Shown piece by piece: positions 57,480 through 64,000 of a stretch of 64,000 nucleotides of DNA. Where the stretch lies: NCBI GenBank assembly GCA_003290165.1, contig QNQO01000811.1, forward strand, positions 186,001 through 250,000, given 5' to 3'. Every line of letters begins with the position of its first letter. The stretch's first letter is position 1. Position numbers and translations under genes: made by a program. This DNA is from Berberis thunbergii. Taxonomy: Eukaryota > Streptophyta > Magnoliopsida > Ranunculales > Berberidaceae. The notes under the pieces are model-generated. The model was not told the origin of the DNA. It saw only the letters and a program-made list of their open reading frames with translations, and made no database searches.

Positions 57480-59537
57480 TCATGCTTCCACAGCAGCAAT
57501 TGCATCCTCATCAGCCACATCTGGTGAGACAATCACCACTTCCTTTGGCTCTTCATCAGGACTTTCTGTTTCAGACTCCTTTGCCTTCTCTGTCTCAGTG
57601 TGCATTAGCTTTTCTCGAAGCTTCTCAGTCAGTTCTTCCCGGATACTCTCATTCTCTGCCAAAAACTTTTTGAGAGCATCCTTACCACGGAAATTTTGGC
57701 CATTAAAGCTGTAAAAAGCCCTTCCGCCTTTTATAATGAACTTATGTTTGGTCCCCAGATCTACAAGTTCAGACTCACGGCTTATCCCCTTGCCAAATTC
57801 AAGCTCAAACTGTGCAGTCTTGAATGGCGGAGCATGCTTGTCCTTAATAATCTTCACAAGAACTTGGCTTCCAACGGTCTTGAACAACAAAAATGAAATC
57901 AAAACATACATCACTCATACTAATAGAAAATGCTATGCTATACCCATATAGTATTCCATTGTATTTCAGTGGAGCTTAGTTTTACCTCTTCTCCTTTTTT
58001 GACCATCCCAATCCTTCTGACATTCAACCGGACTGATGCATAGAACTTCAAAGCATTACCCCCTGATGTCACTTCACTGGGACCACCAAATCCAAATGTG
58101 GACAATTTTGATCTTATCTGAAAAACACAAAATACATTTTATGCATAGGCTATTCTATTAAAGAAAATGCATAATCACAAAATTAAATTATAGTAAATTA
58201 AAAGGAAAACAGATAATGGCTTTATAGAGATCCAAGAAGCTCTAGCTTTTAGAGTAAACAACCTCCCCTCCTTCTCTCTTCTTTACAAAGTAAATAGTTC
58301 ACCACTGATCCAAATTATGGAACATATCCCTACATTAATCTCATCTACACAGAGAAGTATGTAATCCTTTTCAATTCTAATATTGCTTAGAAATACGTTT
58401 TGTTAAAGTTGAATTTTTTTTTAATTCCAATATTAGGTTTTATATCTGGTAACAATACCCAATAAATTACCTGATTTGTAAAGATCAAAATGGTCTGTGA
58501 CAGAGACAAGGAATGACTCAACTTGCGAAGTGCTTGGCTCATTAGCCTTGCTTGCATTGCCATATGTGCATCCCCCATTTCATCGTCAAGTTCACCTTTA
58601 GGTACAAGGGCAGCTACCTGAAATTCAGGTAGATAAGTCACAACTTGAACAAATACGCTTTGATTACTAGCACTGATAAATCAAGTGATTCATAGCATAT
58701 ATCACATTAAGACTCAGATGATAGCTTTCATTACACCATGAATGTCGGATCCAAAATTCCAAATTCAAGTTGCATGTGTCTCACTACTATGAAGGTTACC
58801 TATACATGTCTGGAGATTCCAATTACCTAAGATTAAAAAAATAACTAGGACTCCAGAACAGTTAAAACCACAACAATACTAGCTTTGTTCACCATCGACA
58901 ACATGCAATGCCCTAGTATGAAAACTTTTGATTAAATGAATGTCATCCACTTACACTGTCTACGACAACAACATCAACAGAGCCACTCCTTATGAGCGTG
59001 TCAACTAGACTGAGTGCTTGCTCACCACTATCCGGTGGTGACAGAAGCAAATTTTCAGTGTTGACACCAATAGCCTCAGCTAGTCCTGGATCAAGTGCAT
59101 GTTCAGCATCAACGAAAACACAGTAGCCTACAAAACAAAAAGTGACGTTAACTCGGGTGTATTGCTAAATGGAGCATTCAGTGGCAAGTTATCACTCCTG
59201 CGGCCTGGAAGTAATCAAAATTGACAGAAAATAATGATGACAACAAAGTCTTATTTCCCTACCAAGTTAGGAGAAGAGAAATATAATCCTCAAGTATCCC
59301 CAAAACATACAAGATTGAGCAAACAGAATCCTAGGTGTGTGGAACAAACATCATATGAGAAACGTTGGAAGATTGAGCAATTTTGCAATAAGATCAATAC
59401 GTCCAATAAGGCAGCTCTTTTATTCCATGAAAAAGCTGTTAAGACTCACCTCCAGTCTTTTGTGATTCAGCAATAACATGGAGAGCAAGAGTTGTTTTTC
59501 CTGATGCCTCAGGACCATATATTTCAACAACACGTCC
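57480..59537 (-). pseudogene. Captured organellar RecA recombinase gene fragment, 5 exons
   Basis: Exons in transcription order: 59537-59450, 59127-58955, 58617-58471, 58117-57986 and 57878-57480, each with AG/GT borders. Reading: [20 protein letters not shown] (Walker [10 protein letters not shown]), [30 protein letters not shown] (Walker B), [76 protein letters not shown], then HAPPFKTAQFELEFGKGI and an acidic tail ending in the native stop at 57480. This is a bacterial-type RecA of mitochondria/plastids (RecA2-like), the strand-exchange ATPase. The exons for the transit peptide and N-terminal domain are absent and no clear break is seen in those present. Urease and ALDH pieces stand where the upstream exons should be, so this is taken as a capture. 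It carries the only native 3' end in the element. Confidence 0.85.
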
Positions 59538-60033
59538 CTAAAGACGGATCAATAAAAATAATCAAATAAACATTTCTCTTTCTTTCTTTTGTTTCAAAAA
59601 TCAGTTAAAGTAATAATCAGTAGACAGAATAAGGTTTTAAAGCTGAATTCACAAGGAACACACTAATGCAGTATGGTTTACCAAGTATTTACACCAACAA
59701 CCACTCTTAATATTAAGAAAAACTATTTACTGGCTATGGTTGAAACAGAACATGCAAGAAGGCAGTATGAGATGAAAGTTGCAATCTCACTAGTCAAGTA
59801 GTCATAGTTCATATTATTAAGCAGCACATTAGTTCATTTCACAGCGAAGGAGAGTGAATTTCATCTTTGTCAAGGGAAAATGATCCTGTGGACACCACAG
59901 GAACATGTCTAGGAGCACCGGACCTATCTAGTGTTCTAGCATTCCTATCTATACATTTGGCCATTGCTAAGATTCTGTTAAGCTTAACTGCTCAAAGGAA
60001 ATAAATAAATAAATATATAAATAGAAATCTAAC
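59538..60033. other. CACTA element 2: intron-like spacer between RecA and urease fragments
   Basis: AT-rich; no upstream RecA exon could be found here. Confidence 0.4.
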
Positions 60034-60130
60034 CGCTTGATATAGCTTCAAATGTCATTTGAGGACATATGTAATGGACATGACAGTCTATCACCCCTGC
60101 AGTTACAATCATTCCTTCTCCAGCAATAAC
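60034..60130 (-). pseudogene. Captured urease exon fragment
   Basis: The minus-strand exon (acceptor CACTGAG before 60130, donor GTTAGA after 60034) reads [20 protein letters not shown] and [12 protein letters not shown]. This matches the alpha-domain segment of plant urease (EVIAGEGxIVTAGAIDCHVHFICPQL), where CHVH supplies two nickel-ligand histidines. It is about 32 residues of an enzyme of about 840 residues that splits urea into ammonia and carbon dioxide. No other urease exon was recognised nearby. It lies between RecA and ALDH fragments on the same strand. Confidence 0.85.
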
Positions 60131-60300
60131 CTCAGTGTACAAGCACACAGCCAGTACATGGCACACATGGCATAGGCCTGATCCAGGGTGGGTCACTGTC
60201 AACTCAGATGGCTCGCTGATAGGCTTAACAGGGGGGATGGAGCTCTTATGAGTGACCAAACAGGTGCTGTTCCAGCAACAGGAGCAGATGGCTCACTGCA
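60131..60300 (-). other. CACTA element 2: unidentified exon-like segment
   Basis: The minus-strand reading from CTTGCAG (about 60295) gives [15 protein letters not shown] in one frame; another holds [20 protein letters not shown]. It is Pro/Ser-rich and coding-like, but I cannot assign it. Confidence 0.25.
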
Positions 60301-60441
60301 AGAATAGAATATAAAAATATTCAAGAATAGAATATAAAAATAAAATAAAATAACTAGAATTCAAGAATAGAATTGTGGTCTTGACAAATCGAAAATCATC
60401 AACCAAGAAAATCAATGTATAGTCAAGAAAAAGACACGCAC

Positions 60442-60576
60442 CTTAACTTGTTGAACACAAGGATTGAAAGGGTTTCCAACAATCCAACCTTTTACTTTTG
60501 TGACCAACTTCTTTACAAATTCATCGTAAATCCCTTCCTGAACATAAACGCGAGATCCAGCAACACATACTTCTCC
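60442..60576 (-). pseudogene. Captured aldehyde dehydrogenase (ALDH2-type) exon
   Basis: The minus-strand exon between CTTCAG and GTGCGTG reads [40 protein letters not shown] and VQQVK. This matches family-2 aldehyde dehydrogenases (mitochondrial or cytosolic, NAD-dependent aldehyde oxidation) around the catalytic cysteine in GE(I/V)C. Compared with the family (VQQGPQVDK) about three residues, GPQ, are missing near the end. One exon only, about 45 of some 500 residues. Confidence 0.85.
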
Positions 60577-60730
60577 CTGAAGATTCATCAACACTCCAAA
60601 GTCATCAAAGAGTTTTCATGTATGTACAACAGAAATCATACAGTAAATAAAAATTCTGTATCTTGCTAAATACGACACCAAAGAATAAAAATTCTTTCAT
60701 CATTGATCTGGAATACCAGGGTCTACGTAC

Positions 60731-60868
60731 CTTGAGCATAATTGTTTCTTAGGTCACGGTCCCAAAGACCATAGTTTCAATGCGAATGGAGGTTCAGTTA
60801 CCCTTACAATGCGCTCCATTGTCAGTCCCATTTGGTGGACAAGCTGGGTCTGACGTAAATCCAACACC
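60731..60868 (-). other. CACTA element 2: unidentified exon-like segment
   Basis: The minus-strand block is bounded by ATGCAG and GTACGT. One frame reads GVGFTSDPACPPNGTDNGAH and then CKGN before a stop. The splice-like borders suggest a further capture. Family not recognised. Confidence 0.3.
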
Positions 60869-62027
60869 TGCATGGTCCTAGCAAGGTTAACTTATAATTT
60901 ATATGGACTACATATCAAATGGTCCCCAAGCAAAATTGATTGATCTCCCTCTTCAATTATTGCAGATGAAAAAATTATTGACTGGATGTTCTGCACCCTC
61001 AAGATGTACATGTGTCCTCTCATATGCATACTTAGCTAATTAGTATTTTGTTAACATATAAATACATGATTACTTTGCAGTAAACAGTGATATAACCAAT
61101 ATAACTTGAATAAAACATGATTATTTTCAGTCATGAACACGCATTGACTGACATTAGTAATCAAAATCCATAAATTACGCGAAGCATTCTGTTTTGACAT
61201 AAAAATTATGATATGATTCCTGGTCTCACACTGCAAATGAATGTTTTGATTCTAGGAACAAAATTCAAGAGTTGCTGAAAAAAGGAAAAACTCAAGTTTT
61301 CAGACTCAACAATCGGAATTGTCAAGGATACATTCCAAACGGCCAATGAAATGCGTGTGAATCTTGGTAATGTAAATCACGAGTCCAACAAGGGAGTATT
61401 TAAAGGAACCAACGAAATTTGATCCAGTTCAGAATACATAAATACATGATTGCTGAATATCATATCATGACCTTTCGCAAAAAAATAAACGAATGTGAAG
61501 CCAAACGTTAACTTCTAAGAAATCAATGAACTGTTGCAATTATCCATGCTCATTGCTGGAGATTATTAATTGTCTAAACTTAAACCAAAAATGACATGTG
61601 AGAATATGCCATACCTCAAGATGAAAGGAACTGAAAGGCTTGAACCAATGTCCCCAAAAATATCTGATTCATGGGCCATCCTAAGAATTACCCAGCAGCA
61701 ACAACAAAGCAGCGCAGCAGCAGCAGCAGTAACGCAAAAAAGCGTAACATCCCTGCCACAATATGTATCCGCATAAAACAACAGCAAGTATGCCAGTCCA
61801 CCCCAATGCCAGACTCCGCATGAAACAACAGCAGAAAAAAAAAACAGATGCACTCTGTTTTGCGACAGAGTGCTCTGCCTACACAGCACAGCAGCATCCC
61901 CTGCATGCAGCAGTTTTGCTCGTAGCGTTTCGCCATATCCCGGACTGCCAAAGTTTTGAATTTTAAGGACCCCCCACTTACTGTGTGAAAGAGAAATTTT
62001 CTCAAATATTTCTACAGTTGCAGTTAC
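60869..62027. other. CACTA element 2: non-coding stretch
   Basis: AT-rich, with a CAG/CAA-rich tract at 61690-61740 whose frames (61566-61889 minus, 61570-61776 plus) are low complexity. No exon recognised. Confidence 0.4.
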
Positions 62028-62103
62028 CTGTTATCTCGAAGGTCCAATACAAAGGCATTAACACTGTTTCTCCTTAGAGTTTCAATTGCTTCCCTTACAG
62101 CAT
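62028..62103 (-). pseudogene. Captured carboxyl-terminal processing protease (CtpA-type) exon
   Basis: The minus-strand exon between TCTTGCAG and GTAACTG reads AVREAIETLRRNSVNAFVLD and LRDN. It matches the start of the protease domain of plastid CtpA-like S41 peptidases (family AVREAIxxLRxxxVxAFVLDLRDNSGG), which trim the C terminus of the photosystem II D1 precursor in the thylakoid lumen. One 76-bp exon; catalytic Ser and Lys lie in exons not seen here. Confidence 0.7.
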
Positions 62104-62334
62104 CTGCAAGAAATCTTTTTTCAGATGAACAATATGCAAACATAACATCGTAATTACTCAAGTGTTCACTCAAAATTAATCCAATTGAACAAATATATAT
62201 CTTTGCATAAGAAATTGATATATATAGCATATAGTGATCCAATAAGAGTTAGCTTGTCAGGAAAGAAACTAAGAAGAGTGAAAAGATGGGTTGAATTGAA
62301 CATTTCAAGGTATCCACATAGTGACAGTACATAC

Positions 62335-62385
62335 CTGAACTTTGTTACAGTACTTGTGCAAGATGTTATAAAACTGATCAGCAAC
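62335..62385 (-). other. CACTA element 2: possible 51-bp exon, unidentified
   Basis: Between GCAACCTGCAG-type acceptor and GTATGT donor on the minus strand. Reads VADQFYNILHKYCNKVQ. Exactly 17 codons, but no family recognised. Confidence 0.3.
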
Positions 62386-63653
62386 CTGCAACATATACGG
62401 ATGTCAGTTTCCATCTGATAAAAACTCACATGATTAAAACTCATTTTTATCAGGAAAATTTGTGTATGGAAATTCAACCTCTAGTGTTTTATTTTAAAGG
62501 TCCTATTACAAGGAAATTCAACCTCAATGTTTCTTATTCACACCACTTCAACTCCGCCATTGCTACCATCGCACCACCTCAATTGAAAAACTCTCCTCCA
62601 TAGAAAAAGAGCTTCTCATAGTGAAGTGAGAGGTACTGGTACAAGGAGGGAAAAGGAGGAAGAATAGAAGAGGTCCAGCCTTGAACATACTTCTAAATTC
62701 TAACAGAAACAATGTGTCTTCCTACAAAATGTTGGGATGTTTATCTGCTAAGTACTTTAATGTCTTTGGGACAATGATTAGCAAAGTACATATGAGATCT
62801 CCTAGGATTAACTATTTCGCACAAACTTTATTAACAGTCTGACAAAGTGAAAAGATCTCTGATATTCTCACTGTTGATAACAAGGCAATTACCATTGTAA
62901 TGGTCTAATATTCCATTTCTCTGTCAAGTTATTATCTGTGTATGTATAATATGCTGAAATTTCCGAAAAACAACAAAACTACCACCGTGGTTACCAGCTT
63001 CACTATTCTCTATCTGTACATACAACAGAAGAATATTGATCTTCATCAATAAAACAGAATTCAACAGCTACATGGAATTTTGACTCCACCACAGCAATCT
63101 ATGAGTTGGCAATGATGCTGGAAGGACGTGTCTTTATCATTACTCATTTGGATCTCCTTAACATGGTGTTGTTGAACTAAGGAGTGATTCAAACTAAGGA
63201 TTGCATAAAATTTACTTAAGATGACAACAAGAAGATTTTTTTTACAGGTCAAGTAAGTTTTTGTGTCAAAATATGAGTGGAACTTCTATGATTCCAAATA
63301 TCTTATGTCAGTGGACTCGCATATCGATGCCCAGACCAAACCAAATGTGAGGGGATTGAATCAGATTCTCAGTTAATTCACATTCAGTCTACATATACCT
63401 GCATTGGCTATGGCTAGGAACCCTTACCTACCAAAAGCTAAGTATGAACAGCAAATGAACTAGATAGGCAAGTTGGAATTAGATCACAGGTTCCTAAATA
63501 CCACTAAACATGAATGTCACTGGGAAACTCATTTCTTGGATTTGATAATGGAGTAGTAAATGGCAATCATTTCAGAGTAAAACTGATGCCATGCATCTTG
63601 TGTGTGTGTGGTGGGTGGGTGGGGGTGGGGAATGAAATATGGTTAAAGCTTAC
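62386..63653. other. CACTA element 2: non-coding stretch
   Basis: AT-rich and intron-like, with a GT-rich run at 63598-63630. No exon recognised. Confidence 0.4.
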
Positions 63654-63914
63654 CTTCTAGCATATTCAAACATTCCCGGAAGCTGTGATTCCTCATTTGT
63701 AAAGGTTTTAATATCCATTGGAAGTGGTTTTACAAAATATCCAATGTCAGGGCGCAACTTAACAGGCAGCTTTCGACCATTACAGCATATGACCAGCTTG
63801 AGCGGTAAAAAATGGTGAGGAAAATGAACTTGGATGGTTCTTTTTGTTGTCTGACCAGGTTCTATAGATGCAATCTCTTCCATGGGAACTACCATCGGCA
63901 CAACAGTAGAGGAG
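63654..63914 (-). pseudogene. Captured AP-3 complex subunit beta exon
   Basis: The minus-strand exon between TTATGCAG and GTAAGC reads VPMEEIASIEPGQTTKRTIQ, VHFPHHFLPLKLVICCNGRK, LPVKLRPDIGYFVKPLPMDI and LPGMFEYARR. This matches the C-terminal appendage-proximal part of plant AP-3 beta (AP3BA/PAT2), an adaptor subunit in vesicle traffic to the vacuole. The frame is open across all 87 codons. It is the rightmost fragment seen; further AP-3 exons may lie outside the window, so a native gene here cannot be excluded. Confidence 0.75.
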
Positions 63915-64000
63915 CTGCATAAGATACTAAACCCAGCTAAGCCTGTGACTTAATAAGCAATACCATATTGCTAAATGTAATTAGCAATCTTGAGACTTCA
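63915..64000. other. Window edge, intron-like sequence
   Basis: Sequence upstream (in transcription sense) of the AP-3 beta exon. Nothing further recognised. Confidence 0.4.

Larger units (their letters stand above)
56624..64000 (-). mobile_element. Second Pack-type CACTA transposon with captured gene fragments (right end outside the window)
   Basis: Starts CACTACACCAAAAACCCCC at 56624 and has about 380 bp of hairpin-rich subterminal repeats. Behind these come minus-strand, intron-containing pieces of organellar RecA, urease, aldehyde dehydrogenase, a C-terminal processing protease and AP-3 beta, all in one orientation. No matching inverted terminus (…GTAGTG) was found before 64000, so the extent is a minimum and the right part is inferred from the run of unrelated fragments. 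Subterminal repeats differ from those of the 18994-32623 element, so this is another family. Given as minus strand after the cargo. Confidence 0.7.

Noticed and set aside
57480..59537. Taking the RecA exons as the native organellar RecA gene
   Set aside because: The N-terminal exons are missing and urease and ALDH exons stand in their place on the same strand, next to a CACTA terminus. Capture fits better, though the exons themselves look intact.

Overview
The window is nuclear DNA of a flowering plant, most likely a eudicot. It is AT-rich, its genes are split by GT-AG introns, and it is crowded with LTR retrotransposons, hAT-type MITEs and CACTA DNA transposons. The gene relics it holds are plant families (SCPL51-type carboxypeptidase, plastid lipoamide dehydrogenase, plastid phosphoglucomutase, PDR-type ABCG transporter, KIC-type EF-hand protein, organellar RecA, urease, AP-3 beta). 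I cannot name the species. Nothing bacterial, no CRISPR array and no convincing tRNA or rRNA gene was seen. Coordinates were read by eye.

Layout. 1-17 kb: mostly decayed intergenic DNA with a PPR pseudogene (1.2-1.6 kb), an antisense Copia-type gag relic (8.2-8.6 kb), hAT-like MITE copies, an 83-bp TTA microsatellite, a Tat-like LTR fragment with a coiled-coil ORF and a CT-rich minisatellite (11.1-12.9 kb), and nested inverted repeats (13.6-14.3 kb). 17.49-18.75 kb: an unrecognised but phase-consistent four-exon gene model of 109 codons. 18.855-34.124 kb: short TRIM-type retroelements in both orientations. The minus-strand copy is split by a 13.6-kb CACTA transposon (18994-32623).

That CACTA element is the highlight. 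Its ends are CACTACAACAAAAA and its inverse, it has hairpin-rich subterminal repeats, and it has a 3-bp target duplication (CGA, one copy now CAA) that can be checked against unoccupied TRIM copies in this same window. It carries intron-containing pieces of at least four unrelated host genes, all on one strand: SCPL51-like carboxypeptidase (10 exons), plastid dihydrolipoyl dehydrogenase (2), plastid phosphoglucomutase (5) and a PDR/ABCG nucleotide-binding domain. A 309-bp CACTA MITE and a 6.0-kb Ty3/gypsy chromovirus are nested in it.

35-43.5 kb: two non-autonomous hAT elements, a GC-rich foldback element, and a gag-less Copia element (38746-43434) that has landed, with perfect GCTAG duplications, inside a KIC-like calcium-binding gene. 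43.9-56.5 kb: nested Tat-lineage gypsy relics carrying a 1.1-kb hAT-like element, a 2.1-kb unclassified insertion, a 674-bp hAT MITE with perfect 8-bp duplications, and a 132-bp tandem array. 56624 to the window edge: the terminus of a second CACTA element of another family. Behind it come minus-strand fragments of RecA, urease, aldehyde dehydrogenase, a C-terminal processing protease and AP-3 beta, so it looks like a second multi-gene capture element that runs out of the window.

How the parts relate. No complete, recognised, working host gene is visible. The window records transposon activity: genes were copied with their introns into CACTA elements in a single orientation, then buried under later retrotransposons. 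If either CACTA element is transcribed, its colinear exons with intact splice sites could give chimeric transcripts.
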